The translations under genes were made by a program, and so were the position numbers. Under the pieces are notes generated by a model that did no database searches, was not told where the DNA came from, and saw only the letters and a list, made by a program, of their open reading frames with translations. This document shows, one piece after another, positions 44,272 through 53,948 of a stretch of 64,000 nucleotides of DNA (positions are counted from its first letter, which is position 1; the number at the start of each line of letters is the position of its first letter). The stretch is from Neptunicoccus cionae (GTDB taxonomy: Bacteria; Pseudomonadota; Alphaproteobacteria; Rhodobacterales; Rhodobacteraceae). The stretch covers positions 186,001 through 250,000 of the forward strand of contig NZ_PKOJ01000006.1 in the NCBI RefSeq assembly GCF_002860325.1. The letters are read 5' to 3'.

Positions 44272-45747
44272 TCAGAAGATGAAGTTCGAGGCATCAAAAG
44301 TCTCCACTTCAAAGGTCACACCGGAATAATCCCGCACCAGAATTATGTCCGCGTTAACCACGATCATCACCCCATCGCACCAGTCCATTACCTCAATGTC
44401 TGAAAAACGGTTGATACCCGCATAATTGGACAGGTCGATCAGATCGTTATTGGGGCGCAAATCCCCCAGCTCGTCCGGCGTATTGTCCTCTACAAAGCGG
44501 AACACATCAGCGCCGCCACCACCCAACAGCGTATCCCGCCCTTTACCGTCGATAATCACATCTGCGCCGCTGTTCCCTTCAATCAGGTCATCGCCGTCCT
44601 TACCGTCGATGTAATCCGCTTCCCGCGTTCCCCTCATCCAGTCGGCGCCTGCACTGCCACGCATCACCGCCTCCAGCGCGCTCATATCGATGGTGATCTG
44701 GGTAAATCCGTGATCCGTGTCGGAACTGACCAGCAGAACCACCTCTCCGTCGATAACGTCCACCGACAGACCTGACACATTATCAAGTGTCGTCTCATAA
44801 GTATCTGCCAACGATCCCATATGGTTAAGCGTACCGGACGCAGAAAGCTCCAGCACCGAAATCCCGTCATCCGAACCCGCCACCACCAGAAAGCTGCGGC
44901 TGTCATATTCGAAGCTCTCGATATGGCTGGCGTTCTGGAAACGGGTGTCGAGCGTGTCGAGAAGATGCTCCACCTCTCGCAATGTCCCGTCATTTGACAC
45001 AGAAAACACCGTCAGGCTCGACGTTCCGGCAGAGGCCATCACCAGATAATCCGAGCTTTCGACCGTCACCGCCGCCAGCGCCTGCGGTTTGTAAAAACCT
45101 GACCCGTCAGAGGGCGCCACATCCCCGATAAACTGCAAAGTTCCGTTGCTTTTGATGCGAAAACTGCTCAGCCCTGCATCAAACGCCGAAGCCGCAAACA
45201 GATAATCCGTGCCCGCAACCGACAGATGCGCCAATGCGCTGACATCGCCCAGAAACCGCTTTGCCGTATCTGCGAAATATCCGCTCTGATCCATCGTGAA
45301 CCCGTCCCCAAGCTGATAGCTGGTGATCCCGTCCCCGCCGCTAAAGACATAATCGCCGCCCGCGGTTGTCACCGCTAATGTCAGCCCGAACCCCGCAAGA
45401 GCGCCCGCGCCGGTTGCAGGCGCGAAATCACCGCCACCGGTGACATTATAGATCACCGCCTGATCTTCGTAGCGGGTAGCAGGGATCAGTCCGACAGAAC
45501 CGCCGATGGTCGCAAAGGTCATGTTCCACACCGTCCGCGTTCCGGAGCTGTCGGTAAATTTTTGCGAGTCGACCACTTCCCCGATACGACCGTCAGAGAA
45601 ATCAAAACTGGTAAGCGCACTATCCGCAGCGCTGGCCGCGATCACGGTCCAGCCGTGATCAAGCCCGACCAGTTCGATATCCGACACACCCTGCAAAAGC
45701 AGCTTCTTGGTATCTGTCACTGTCGCTTCAACTTGAAATGTTAACAT
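44272..45747 (-). CDS. RTX protein with propeller-like N-terminal domain, 491 aa
   Basis: A predicted type I secretion substrate. Residues about 10-360 consist of repeated units of roughly 45-50 residues (pattern V..TDYLFAAS..GLSSFRI and V.SSDYLVMASAGTSSLTVF), resembling a lactonase-like beta-propeller. RTX repeats follow at about 370-410 (DGKDGDDLIEGNSGAD), then the end module ADVFRF and a C-terminus DASNFIF. No Sec signal is present. It ends next to the gcv terminator. Ligand or enzymatic activity unknown. Confidence 0.85.
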   Translation of the reverse strand: MLTFQVEATVTDTKKLLLQGVSDIELVGLDHGWTVIAASAADSALTSFDFSDGRIGEVVDSQKFTDSSGTRTVWNMTFATIGGSVGLIPATRYEDQAVIYNVTGGGDFAPATGAGALAGFGLTLAVTTAGGDYVFSGGDGITSYQLGDGFTMDQSGYFADTAKRFLGDVSALAHLSVAGTDYLFAASAFDAGLSSFRIKSNGTLQFIGDVAPSDGSGFYKPQALAAVTVESSDYLVMASAGTSSLTVFSVSNDGTLREVEHLLDTLDTRFQNASHIESFEYDSRSFLVVAGSDDGISVLELSASGTLNHMGSLADTYETTLDNVSGLSVDVIDGEVVLLVSSDTDHGFTQITIDMSALEAVMRGSAGADWMRGTREADYIDGKDGDDLIEGNSGADVIIDGKGRDTLLGGGGADVFRFVEDNTPDELGDLRPNNDLIDLSNYAGINRFSDIEVMDWCDGVMIVVNADIILVRDYSGVTFEVETFDASNFIF

Positions 45748-46088
45748 ACCGGCACCGTGGCAATGGCGCTGGGTTCCCCGGTTTGACGGGTTGAACTGTG
45801 GCGCGTTTCATCTGGTGTCCGAAGTGCGCGACAGTTTTTAACAGAATCTTACTAGATCAATTTGTAGCTTCTACAACTCTTCGAAAACCTAAAGTTAACG
45901 CGGCTTCACTGGAGCGAAAATTCATATTACCTAATGATACTAGTGCTTTAACAAATTGGCGAAATTAAAAATCTATTAAACTTTGCGGTATAGCAAACCG
46001 GCAAACCGCAGGCATTCCAGATCGAACGGGCACCTGTTATCCACAAATTTGATCTGATCGCCGCCTTCATCAGCCTGCACAGAACTAG
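45748..46088. other. AT-rich intergenic region
   Basis: No coding sequence seen. It is clearly more AT-rich than its surroundings and should hold the promoter for the leftward RTX gene. A TTAA-N7-TTAC element (45838-45852) is one base off the CtrA consensus of alphaproteobacteria; this is weak evidence. Confidence 0.35.
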
Positions 46089-46129
46089 AAAACCCCCGCC
46101 GCCTTTGGCATTCGGGCAACGGGGGTTCT
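46089..46129 (-). terminator. Terminator after ychF
   Basis: AACCCCCG (46091-46098) pairs with CGGGGGTT (46120-46127). Read on the minus strand, the stem is followed by TTTTCT, as in an intrinsic terminator, 33 bases after the ychF stop. Confidence 0.75.
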
Positions 46130-46159
46130 GAAACTGTTCTAAACGTTTGGGACTATGTG

Positions 46160-47257
46160 TCAGGTATTGAAGAGGAAGTGCAGCACATCCCCGTCAGACA
46201 CGATATAGGCCTTGCCCTCGGCTCGCATCTTACCTTTTTCCTTGGCACCCTGCTCCCCGCCATTGGCAACAAAATCGTCATAAGCGATGGTTTCGGCGCG
46301 AATGAACCCGCGTTCGAAGTCCCCGTGAATGACACCCGCCGCCTGCGGTGCGGCTGTGCCGACCGGAATGGTCCAAGCGCGGGCCTCTTTCGGGCCAACA
46401 GTGAAATAGGTTTGCAGGTCCAGCAATCCGTAACCCGCCTTGATCAACCGCGCGAGCCCTGCTTCTTCCAGACCCATTTCCTCAAGGAACATATCAGCCT
46501 CTTCGCCCTCAAGCTGGCTGATTTCCTCTTCGATCGCGGCTGAAATCACAACGCTGGCCGCGCCTTCAGCTTTGGCCATTTCCGCCACAGCCGCAGAATA
46601 GGCGTTTCCTTCGGCTGCGTTTTCTTCTTCAACGTTACACACGTACAAAACCGGCTTGCTGGTCAGCAGTTGCAGCATATCCCAGGCCTTGCGCTCGTCC
46701 TCGGCCACGTCAACCGTGCGGGCCGGACGGCCCTCTTCCAGTGCTTCTTTGGCGCGGCGCAGCAGCGTATCTGCCAGAACCGCATCCTTGTCGCCACCTT
46801 TCAGCTTGCGGACCAGTCCGGTCAGACGCTTCTCAATGCTTTCAAGATCAGCGAGCATCAGTTCTGTTTCGATGGTCTGCGCATCCTCAACAGGGTTCAC
46901 ACGGCCATCCACATGGGTGATGTCGTCATTCTCAAAACAACGCAGTACATGGGCAATTGCATCGCATTCACGGATGTTGGCAAGGAACTGGTTGCCAAGC
47001 CCCTCCCCTTTGCTCGCCCCTTTCACAAGGCCGGCAATATCCACAAAGGTCATCCGAGCCGGAATGATCTGTTTGGACTTGGCGATCTCTGCCAGCGTGT
47101 CCAGCCGTTTGTCCGGTACAGAAACCTCGCCCACGTTGGGTTCGATTGTGCAGAACGGGAAATTCGCCGCCTGCGCTGCTGCCGTCTTGGTGAGCGCGTT
47201 GAACAATGTGGATTTCCCCACATTCGGCATACCCACGATCCCAGTCTTAAAGCCCAT
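46160..47257 (-). CDS. ychF: Redox-regulated ATPase YchF
   Basis: A 365-residue Obg-family P-loop NTPase that prefers ATP and associates with ribosomes. The P-loop GMPNVGKST is at 8-16, the G3 region [19 protein letters not shown] follows, and a C-terminal TGS domain carries the end [20 protein letters not shown]. The start at 47257 is fixed by GGAGG and the universal family N-terminus MGFKTGIVG. It lies 97 bases downstream of phzF on the same strand and ends at a good terminator. Confidence 0.95.
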   Translation of the reverse strand: MGFKTGIVGMPNVGKSTLFNALTKTAAAQAANFPFCTIEPNVGEVSVPDKRLDTLAEIAKSKQIIPARMTFVDIAGLVKGASKGEGLGNQFLANIRECDAIAHVLRCFENDDITHVDGRVNPVEDAQTIETELMLADLESIEKRLTGLVRKLKGGDKDAVLADTLLRRAKEALEEGRPARTVDVAEDERKAWDMLQLLTSKPVLYVCNVEEENAAEGNAYSAAVAEMAKAEGAASVVISAAIEEEISQLEGEEADMFLEEMGLEEAGLARLIKAGYGLLDLQTYFTVGPKEARAWTIPVGTAAPQAAGVIHGDFERGFIRAETIAYDDFVANGGEQGAKEKGKMRAEGKAYIVSDGDVLHFLFNT

Positions 47258-47354
47258 TCCAGCCTCCGAAATTTGATGTCGCCTTCTAGGCTGCAACGGG
47301 GCGTTTCGCAACCCAGAAGACGCAATCACCACCGGGCGGAACCGGCGTGCAGGG

Positions 47355-48182
47355 TCAGATGATCTGTCGGGTCTCGCCTTCAACGCGAACAGGGGCACCT
47401 TTGCCTGTTTCAGGTGTAACCACCAGCCGCGACGGCATATCCATATCCTGCCCCTGATAGATCGTGAACGGCGTCTCCCCGCGTCCGCTATCCCGCAGGT
47501 ATCCCGCCAGCGCTGCACCGGCTGCTCCGGTTGCGGGATCTTCGTACACACCATGGCCGGCAAAGGCATTACGGCTAAAGAATGTTTCCGCATCCTGACG
47601 ATAAACCAGATTGATCGTGACAAGCGAATGGGCCTGCATCAGGGCCGCGCCCTCGTCAAAATCATAAGACATGTCGCGCAGCAGGCCGTGATTCCGCAAC
47701 GGCACCAGCAAATGGCGCGCTCCGCCTTCAACCAGCTTGATCTCCAACGCGCTGTCCAGATCCTGCTCGGTCCAGCCAAACAGGGCCAGCACATCGGCTT
47801 TCAGGGTGTCCAGGGCGGGTTCCTGCCGTGTCGGCGGCGAACTCAGACGGGCCGCCCAACTGGTTCCGGACTGAAATGCCTCTACACTGATGTCCGCATC
47901 ATTAAGGGCTAGCTGATAGGTCCCGGCCCCGTGAGCCGCCCCGAGTGCGGCCCCAAGCGCTATCGTCGCATGCCCGCAAAACGCCACTTCTGCTTGGGGT
48001 GCGAAATAACGCACGCGGTAGCCGCCCCCTTGCGGCGCGGCAAATACGGTTTCCGAATAGCCGACCTCGGCAGCAATCTTTTGCATCTCGTCAGCAGACG
48101 GCAGCGCGTCAGTGACAACCACGCCCGCTGGGTTCCCACCGGCACCATCAAGGGAAAACGCGGCGATTCTTTGAATTTGCAT
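47355..48182 (-). CDS. PhzF family isomerase-like protein
   Basis: A 275-residue protein of the diaminopimelate-epimerase fold, PhzF group. It starts [22 protein letters not shown] with the conserved NPAG motif; the catalytic Glu is E44 (GYSETVF), and the second half has [21 protein letters not shown]. Most genomic PhzF proteins have unknown substrates; there are no phenazine genes nearby. It is divergent from trpA across a spacer with two palindromes. The ATG 48182 has AAAGGAA upstream. Confidence 0.9.
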   Translation of the reverse strand: MQIQRIAAFSLDGAGGNPAGVVVTDALPSADEMQKIAAEVGYSETVFAAPQGGGYRVRYFAPQAEVAFCGHATIALGAALGAAHGAGTYQLALNDADISVEAFQSGTSWAARLSSPPTRQEPALDTLKADVLALFGWTEQDLDSALEIKLVEGGARHLLVPLRNHGLLRDMSYDFDEGAALMQAHSLVTINLVYRQDAETFFSRNAFAGHGVYEDPATGAAGAALAGYLRDSGRGETPFTIYQGQDMDMPSRLVVTPETGKGAPVRVEGETRQII

Positions 48183-48235
48183 TGCAAGTTCCTTTCGTTC
48201 GTTTTCTGCCCATCTAAGCCTCGGACCCATCCGGT

Positions 48236-48291
48236 ACAAATGCCCATTTGTGGCCCTGAAGTTCACAAAAAATGATTGAACAGGCCTGTTC
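48236..48291. promoter_or_regulatory. Two palindromes in the phzF-trpA divergent spacer
   Basis: ACAAATG-CC-CATTTGT (48236-48251) and the 14-bp perfect palindrome GAACAGGCCTGTTC (48278-48291) lie between the divergent starts. They may be operators for one or two regulators. No regulator gene is adjacent. Confidence 0.5.
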
Positions 48292-48360
48292 CTCACTTTG
48301 CCCCATTGAATTTAGCGGCAGTCACGGGCATTCATCGCTGAACTGGAAAGAGGGCCACAC

Positions 48361-49152
48361 ATGTCACGTATCGATGCAAAATTCGCTGAACTGAAAGCCG
48401 CGGGCAAATCCGCGTTTGTTTCCTACATCATGGCCGGAGACCCGAACGTCGAAGCCTCGCTCGAAGTGATGAAAGGCTTGCCCGCCGCGGGTGTGGACAT
48501 CATCGAACTGGGGGTCCCTTTCACTGATCCGATGGCAGATGGCGCAACGATCCAGCTTGCGGGCCAGCGCGCCCTTGATGGCAAGATGACCCTGAAGAAG
48601 ACGCTCGCTATGGCGACAGAGTTCCGCAAGGAAGACAACACAACCCCGATTGTGCTCATGGGCTATTACAACCCGATCTATCACCACGGCGTTGACCAAT
48701 TTGTCAAAGATGCCAAAGCCGCCGGTATCGACGGTCTGATCGTCGTAGACCTGCCGCCAGAAGAAGATGATGAACTCTGCCTGCCCGCCAATGCCGCCGG
48801 TCTGAACTTCATCCGTCTGGCGACTCCCACAACGGATGCCAAACGCCTGCCTAAAGTGCTGCAAAATACATCCGGCTTTATCTACTACGTCGCGATCAAT
48901 GGCATCACCGGCTCCGGCTCTGCCAATGCGCAGACTGTGGGTGCCGAAGTGGCCCGCATCAAGGAAAGCACGGATATTCCGGTCTGCATCGGCTTCGGGA
49001 TCAAAACCCCGCAGGATGCACAGGAAATGGCCGCCGTTGCAGACGGCGCGGTGGTCGGTTCTGCCATTGTCGAAAAGCTCGGCGCGGGCGAACCCGCAGC
49101 GGATGTTCTGGCCTTTGTTAAAACACTGGCAGATGGTGTCCACGCCGCCTGA
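48361..49152 (+). CDS. trpA: Tryptophan synthase alpha chain
   Basis: A 263-residue TIM-barrel subunit that cleaves indole-3-glycerol phosphate to indole for TrpB. The catalytic acids are E49 (IIELGVPF) and D60 ([10 protein letters not shown]); the phosphate site near the C-terminus ([17 protein letters not shown]) is intact. It is not next to trpB here; separation of trpA from other trp genes is plausible in this group. An upstream leader of about 70 bases after the palindromes shows no obvious Trp leader peptide. Confidence 0.96.
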   Translation: MSRIDAKFAELKAAGKSAFVSYIMAGDPNVEASLEVMKGLPAAGVDIIELGVPFTDPMADGATIQLAGQRALDGKMTLKKTLAMATEFRKEDNTTPIVLMGYYNPIYHHGVDQFVKDAKAAGIDGLIVVDLPPEEDDELCLPANAAGLNFIRLATPTTDAKRLPKVLQNTSGFIYYVAINGITGSGSANAQTVGAEVARIKESTDIPVCIGFGIKTPQDAQEMAAVADGAVVGSAIVEKLGAGEPAADVLAFVKTLADGVHAA

Positions 49153-49181
49153 TTTCCATTTTCGGCCAATATCCGGGGGTT

Positions 49182-49200
49182 AAAGGGGCAGCGCCCCTTT
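49182..49200 (+). terminator. Hairpin after trpA
   Basis: An 8-bp stem AAAGGGGC/GCCCCTTT with a 3-base loop, embedded in a larger GGGG...CCCC dyad (about 49176-49207). It lies 30 bases beyond the trpA stop. Confidence 0.6.
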
Positions 49201-49281
49201 GATTCCCCTCTGGCTTGGCGGTAAGTCTTCCGCTAAACCACGCAGCACGCTCCCACGCATAATAATCCAAGGCACGTATCC

Positions 49282-50994
49282 ATGGCCCGTATTCTGATCA
49301 CCTCCGCCATTCCCTATATCAACGGGATCAAACACCTCGGCAATCTTGTAGGCTCGCAACTGCCTGCTGACTTATATGCCCGCTACAACCGTGCGCGGGG
49401 CAATGAGGTGATGTTCATTTGCGCCACCGATGAACACGGCACGCCGGCAGAACTGGCCGCTGCCAAGGCTGGCAAACCGGTTGAAGAATACTGCCGCGAA
49501 ATGCACGCCACGCAATCCGAACTGGCCGAAGGGTTCCGCCTGTCTTTCGATCACTACGGCCGCTCTTCTTCCGAACGGAACCATAAGCTGACCCAGCATT
49601 TTGCCGGCAAACTGGCGGATGCGGGGCTGATCGAAGAAGTGCTTGAAACACAGGTCTATTCCAACGCCGACGGACGCTTCCTGCCGGACCGCTATATTGA
49701 GGGCACCTGCCCGAACTGCGGCTCAGAAGATGCACGCGGTGACCAGTGTGAGGTCTGCACCAAGCAGCTTGATCCGACCGATCTGATCAATCCGCGCTCT
49801 GCGATTTCCGGCTCGACCGATCTGGAAGTGCGTGAAACCAAACACCTCTACCTGCGCCAGTCGACCATGCGCGACAAACTGGACCAGTGGATCGACAGCA
49901 AGACCGACTGGCCGGTTCTTACCACCTCAATCGCCAAGAAATGGCTGCATGACGGGGACGGTCTGCGGGATCGCGGCATCACGCGGGATCTCGACTGGGG
50001 CATTCCGGTCAAACGGGGAACCGAGGACTGGCCCGGCATGGAAGGCAAGGTTTTTTACGTTTGGTTCGACGCGCCCATCGAATACATTGCAGGCACTGCC
50101 GAATGGGCCGATGCCAACGGCAAGACGGATGCCGATTGGGAACGCTGGTGGCGCACCGACAAAGGTGCAGACGATGTGAAATACGTCCAGTTCATGGGCA
50201 AGGACAATGTGCCCTTCCACACCCTCTCCTTCCCGGCCACGATCATGGGATCGGGGGAGCCGTGGAAGCTGGTGGATTACATCAAATCCTTCAACTACCT
50301 GAATTATGACGGCGGCCAGTTCTCTACTTCCAAAGGGCGCGGCGTCTTCATGGATCAGGCGCTCGATATTTTGCCGAGCGACTACTGGCGCTGGTGGCTC
50401 TTGTCCCATGTTCCCGAATCCTCGGACTCAGAATTTACATGGGAAAACTTCCAGTCCTCTGTGAACAAGGATCTGGCGGATGTTTTGGGCAACTTCGTTT
50501 CCCGCGTGACAAAATTCTGCCGCTCCAAATTCGGTGAGGTTGTTCCCGAAGGCCCCGCCTACGGCGCTGCCGAGCAGGCAGTGATCGAGGCATTGCAGGC
50601 CCGTCTGACAACCTATCAGACCCATATGGAAGCAATGGAAATCCGCAAGGCCGCGAACGAGTTGCGGGCAATCTGGACCTTGGGCAACGAATACCTGCAA
50701 GAGGCCGCCCCCTGGTCCAAGTTCAAGGAAGACCCCGAGGCCGCTGCAACCTCTGTACGTTTCGCCCTCAATCTGATCCCGTTCTACGCCATACTGTCCG
50801 AACCCTTCATTCCGGACGCGTCAAAAACCATGCTGGACGCAATGAATACGGCGCCGGGTTGGCCTGACAGCGTGGTCGATGCTTTGAACGCCCTGCCAGC
50901 CGGACACGCTTTTACTGTGCCAGAAGTGATGTTCGCCAAAATTACGGACGATGCACGGGACGAAATGCAAACCCGCTTTGCCGGAAAATCCTGA
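49282..50994 (+). CDS. metG: Methionyl-tRNA synthetase
   Basis: A 570-residue class Ia enzyme that charges tRNA-Met. The HIGH-like signature is IKHLGN (16-21); the KMSKS-like loop is [11 protein letters not shown] zinc-knuckle insertion [17 protein letters not shown] (about 145-162) has four cysteines. The C-terminal helical anticodon domain is complete; there is no C-terminal EMAP-like dimerisation domain. It is transcribed alone, with a strong bidirectional terminator after it. Confidence 0.97.
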   Translation: MARILITSAIPYINGIKHLGNLVGSQLPADLYARYNRARGNEVMFICATDEHGTPAELAAAKAGKPVEEYCREMHATQSELAEGFRLSFDHYGRSSSERNHKLTQHFAGKLADAGLIEEVLETQVYSNADGRFLPDRYIEGTCPNCGSEDARGDQCEVCTKQLDPTDLINPRSAISGSTDLEVRETKHLYLRQSTMRDKLDQWIDSKTDWPVLTTSIAKKWLHDGDGLRDRGITRDLDWGIPVKRGTEDWPGMEGKVFYVWFDAPIEYIAGTAEWADANGKTDADWERWWRTDKGADDVKYVQFMGKDNVPFHTLSFPATIMGSGEPWKLVDYIKSFNYLNYDGGQFSTSKGRGVFMDQALDILPSDYWRWWLLSHVPESSDSEFTWENFQSSVNKDLADVLGNFVSRVTKFCRSKFGEVVPEGPAYGAAEQAVIEALQARLTTYQTHMEAMEIRKAANELRAIWTLGNEYLQEAAPWSKFKEDPEAAATSVRFALNLIPFYAILSEPFIPDASKTMLDAMNTAPGWPDSVVDALNALPAGHAFTVPEVMFAKITDDARDEMQTRFAGKS

Positions 50995-51014
50995 CGCCCC
51001 GACTAATGCCGCAA

Positions 51015-51040
51015 TGGCTTCAATGTTCCAAACATACTCA
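51015..51040 (+). repeat. Dispersed 3'-flank repeat, copy A
   Basis: A 25-base stretch (starting TGGCTTCAATGTTCC) 20 bases beyond the metG stop matches 21 of 25 bases of a stretch 13 bases beyond the DMT transporter stop at 62361. It looks like a dispersed element linked to gene ends. Confidence 0.5.
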
Positions 51041-51043
51041 TAA

Positions 51044-51067
51044 AAAAGGGGGCCGCGGCCCCCTTTT
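51044..51067. terminator. Bidirectional terminator between metG and the acyl-CoA synthetase
   Basis: AAAAGGGGGCC pairs with GGCCCCCTTTT as a near-perfect palindrome. Both flanks have A/T runs suited to termination in both directions. Confidence 0.85.
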
Positions 51068-51094
51068 CCATTACCGCTCCAACGGAAACAGGGG

Positions 51095-52990
51095 CTAGGC
51101 CCATTCCCAAGGATTAATAAAGCCGCCAAGAACATCAGATACTTGCGCGTCCGTCACCGACGGGTCGGTTTTCTTAAGCTGTGCAACCAGCCCGCGTTTC
51201 TTGTCTTCGATTACCTCGGCCACAGAGGCGCCAACACCTGCATTCGCAAGCGCTGCGTCATAGATCCGCGTGATGGCCTTGCGCCGCAGGTCCGGTTTAA
51301 AGATCTTGCCCACGGCCGTTTTCGGCAGTTCGTCCAGAATTTCGATGTACTTCGGATGGGCCGCCCGTTCCGGAACGTGATCCTTGGCAAATTCCATCAG
51401 TTCGTCGACAGAGGTGTTCGCACCTTCCACGAGTTCTACATAGGCGCAAGGCAGCTCCCCTGCATGTATATCCGGCTGGCCGATAGCACCCGCAAAGGCC
51501 ACATCCTTGTGTCCGGCCAGCGCCTCTTCGATCAGGGCCGGATCGATATTGTGACCGCCACGGATAATCAGGTCTTTCGCACGACCGGTGATCCAGAGAT
51601 AGCCGTCACTGTCGAACCGCCCCAGATCGCCCGTGCGCAGATGGGTGCCACCCGCATAAAGACCAACGTTTTTGGAGGCATCTGTGTAAGTCTCTCCGAC
51701 CATCACGCCCGGGTTGTTGACGCAGATTTCGCCAACCTCATCCACTTCACACTCTTTGGTGATAGAGCCGTCCTCGGCGCAATGCAGGATTTTAACGTCC
51801 GTATAGGGATAGCGCAGACCAACAGACCCGATTTTCTTCTCCCCGTATTTCGGGTTGCCGGACACCAGACAAGTGGCCTCCGTCATGCCGTAACCTTCAA
51901 GGATTTCAACACCTGTCACATCCTGAAAGCGGCGGAACAATTCCACTGGCAGCGGCGAAGACCCGCACATCGCGCCTTCCAGCGTGGAAATATCCGCATC
52001 CACAGGACGTTGCATAAGTGCTGCCGCCGCCGTGGGAACAGTGACCATATAAGTCGCCTTGTAGCGTTCTACCAGCTTCCAGAAGTTGTCAAACACCCCG
52101 TCCCCGCGATAACCAGCAGGGGTCGGGAAAACGATATGCGCGCCCGATGTGATCATCGCCGCCCAGAACACATGAGCCGCCATGACGTGGAACATGGGCA
52201 GCGGACAGATCACAATATCCGTTTCCTTCAGCAGCATAAGGCTGCCCAGCATCCCGTTATAAAGGATACCGGAATGGCGGTGCTGCGCGATTTTCGGCAT
52301 GCCTGTGGTGCCACCGGTGTGGAAATAGGCGCAGAACGGATCGTTCAGATCCTCTTCAAAATTCAGTTTGTCACCGGATTGCGCCGCCAGCGCCTTGTTA
52401 AAGTCGAGCACTTTGGCATTGTGTTTCGCTTCCACTTTCGGGCGTACCAGCGGCACGATGAACTTTTTCAAACCCGTCAGATGGGTCAGCAAATCCACCT
52501 CAACGATGGTTTCCACATTGGGAGCTTGTGCCACGGCTTCTGCAGCCAGTTGAGCCACTTCGGTTTTCGGGAAGGCTTTAAGGGTTACCAGCACTTTGGC
52601 ACCGGTTTCGCGCAGAAGTGCTGCGATCTGGTCGGGCTTCAAAGTCGGGTTGATCGGCGCCACGATGCCCGCTGTCATACCGCCCATCATGGTAATCGCC
52701 GTTTCATGGGTGGTAGGCAGGAGGTACGCCACAACATCCTTTGGGCCAACCCCAAGAGAACGGAACAGATTGGCCGCCTGAGTAACCTTGTGTTTGGTCT
52801 CGTTCCAGGTCAGCGTGATGTTCGGGTCTGTGGGACCGGACAGCAACTGAAAGCTGACCGCTGCACGGTTGCCGTTGGCCTCGCAGGTCTGTTCCAAGCG
52901 TTCATAAACAGTACGCGCAGTCCAGCGGTCTTCGACCGGCATTTCGGATTCGATTTCAACAACGGATGCCAGATCACGTAAGATGGCCAT
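51095..52990 (-). CDS. Acyl-CoA synthetase (AMP-forming)
   Basis: A 631-residue ANL-family enzyme that activates a carboxylic acid with ATP and CoA. The AMP-binding signature HTGGTTGMPK, the A5 motif EGYGMTEAT, the hinge motif GRAKDLIIRGGHNIDP and the catalytic Lys in KTAVGKIFKP are all present. It is longer than typical acetyl-CoA-type enzymes because of an N-terminal extension. Substrate length cannot be told; medium or long-chain acids are likely. DmdB (methylmercaptopropionate-CoA ligase) is related, but length and motifs do not favour it. It has a 350-base upstream region with several dyads. Confidence 0.9.
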   Translation of the reverse strand: MAILRDLASVVEIESEMPVEDRWTARTVYERLEQTCEANGNRAAVSFQLLSGPTDPNITLTWNETKHKVTQAANLFRSLGVGPKDVVAYLLPTTHETAITMMGGMTAGIVAPINPTLKPDQIAALLRETGAKVLVTLKAFPKTEVAQLAAEAVAQAPNVETIVEVDLLTHLTGLKKFIVPLVRPKVEAKHNAKVLDFNKALAAQSGDKLNFEEDLNDPFCAYFHTGGTTGMPKIAQHRHSGILYNGMLGSLMLLKETDIVICPLPMFHVMAAHVFWAAMITSGAHIVFPTPAGYRGDGVFDNFWKLVERYKATYMVTVPTAAAALMQRPVDADISTLEGAMCGSSPLPVELFRRFQDVTGVEILEGYGMTEATCLVSGNPKYGEKKIGSVGLRYPYTDVKILHCAEDGSITKECEVDEVGEICVNNPGVMVGETYTDASKNVGLYAGGTHLRTGDLGRFDSDGYLWITGRAKDLIIRGGHNIDPALIEEALAGHKDVAFAGAIGQPDIHAGELPCAYVELVEGANTSVDELMEFAKDHVPERAAHPKYIEILDELPKTAVGKIFKPDLRRKAITRIYDAALANAGVGASVAEVIEDKKRGLVAQLKKTDPSVTDAQVSDVLGGFINPWEWA

Positions 52991-53344
52991 GAATTTATCC
53001 TCCCAGAAAGGCGTTCGGGCGCCTGTATTTATGGGGACAGAATGGGGGTAAAAAACCGTTAGGGCAAGGTTTACGCTGGGGAAAAAACAAAGTTTGACCC
53101 GAGTGAGTTTTCAGCGGGGACTTTGCACACAAAACGATCAGTGCAAACCGGGAACAAGCACACCTTAAAGACACCGCACTTCTGGCGGCAGAATGGCAGT
53201 TTCCCGCAACCCTGTGCGCCTAATAACTGTATCGTCCATCCTTCACATAGGAAGCGTCAATTAAGTCGCTTCAGTGTGACGGGAGCTTAAATCAAATTTT
53301 CATCAATTTGACCGTGACAGATCTGCTCTAAATCCATTGCACAA
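52991..53344. other. Upstream region of the acyl-CoA synthetase gene, with dyads
   Basis: No coding sequence. TTTGCAC (53122-53128) and GTGCAAA (53141-53147) form a spaced dyad. A longer hairpin has GAAGCG (53251-53256) pairing with CGCTTC (53267-53272), extended by TCACA (53243-53247) with TGTGA (53275-53279). CAAATT/AATTTG (53293-53310) is a weaker one. These may be operators or part of an untranslated leader or a small RNA. Confidence 0.45.
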
Positions 53345-53372
53345 AAAACAACCCCGCCAGTTCAGGCGGGGT
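53345..53372 (-). terminator. Terminator after the LysM gene
   Basis: ACCCCGCC/GGCGGGGT with a 6-base loop; read on the minus strand it is followed by TGTTTTTTG. A convincing intrinsic terminator. Confidence 0.85.
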
Positions 53373-53430
53373 GTCCTAATTCTATATACATGTGACACAA
53401 ACCTGCGCATCACAATTTGGGGGTGCAAAA

Positions 53431-53856
53431 TTACGCGACAGGGATACGCAGAACCTGCCCCGGATAAATCTTGTCGGGATGGGACAACATCGGTTTGTTG
53501 GCCTCGAAAATCTCGTTGTAGCGGTTGCCATCTCCCAGCGCTTTCTGCGAAATCGCCCAGAGCGTGTCGCCCTTCTCTACCGTGTGGAACACCGGATCGT
53601 CGCCCCCTGCACTGTCGTCGACAGCGGCCACACCTTCTACGTTGCCAACTGCAAGAATGACCTTTTCTTTCATTTCCTGACTAACAGCAGTACCGCCAAC
53701 CGACACAGTGTCGCCATCTACTTTGATGTCCAGCCCTGTCGCATCCAGACCAAGATCCGCGATCTCTTTCTTCAGCGCGTCTTCTGCAGGAGCCGCTTCC
53801 GCAGCACCACCAAATACCGATTTACCGGCATCCTTAACAAAACTCCAAAGTCCCAT
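53431..53856 (-). CDS. BON-LysM protein (Kbp/YgaU-like)
   Basis: A 141-residue protein with a short N-terminal segment (MGLWSFVKDAGKSVFGG), a BON domain (about 28-78) and a LysM domain (about 92-139; VEKGDTLWAISQKALGDGN). The arrangement and length match E. coli YgaU/Kbp, a cytoplasmic potassium-binding protein. There is no signal peptide, in line with that, despite the peptidoglycan-type LysM. It is transcribed alone with a good terminator. Confidence 0.9.
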   Translation of the reverse strand: MGLWSFVKDAGKSVFGGAAEAAPAEDALKKEIADLGLDATGLDIKVDGDTVSVGGTAVSQEMKEKVILAVGNVEGVAAVDDSAGGDDPVFHTVEKGDTLWAISQKALGDGNRYNEIFEANKPMLSHPDKIYPGQVLRIPVA

Positions 53857-53948
53857 AAATCTCTCCTAAAAAGTTGATTGGCGTGAATGCCTGAGGCCAC
53901 CATTGGCCAGCCTGCGGCGAAGATCAAGTAATCCCCGCAGGCAAATTC

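Noticed and set aside
45838-45852. CtrA binding site (TTAA-N7-TTAA)
   Set aside because: The second half is TTAC; in an AT-rich spacer a single imperfect match is expected by chance.
51143-52981. A 612-residue frame opposite the acyl-CoA synthetase
   Set aside because: It lies entirely over a gene with clear catalytic motifs; its own translation shows no family motif.
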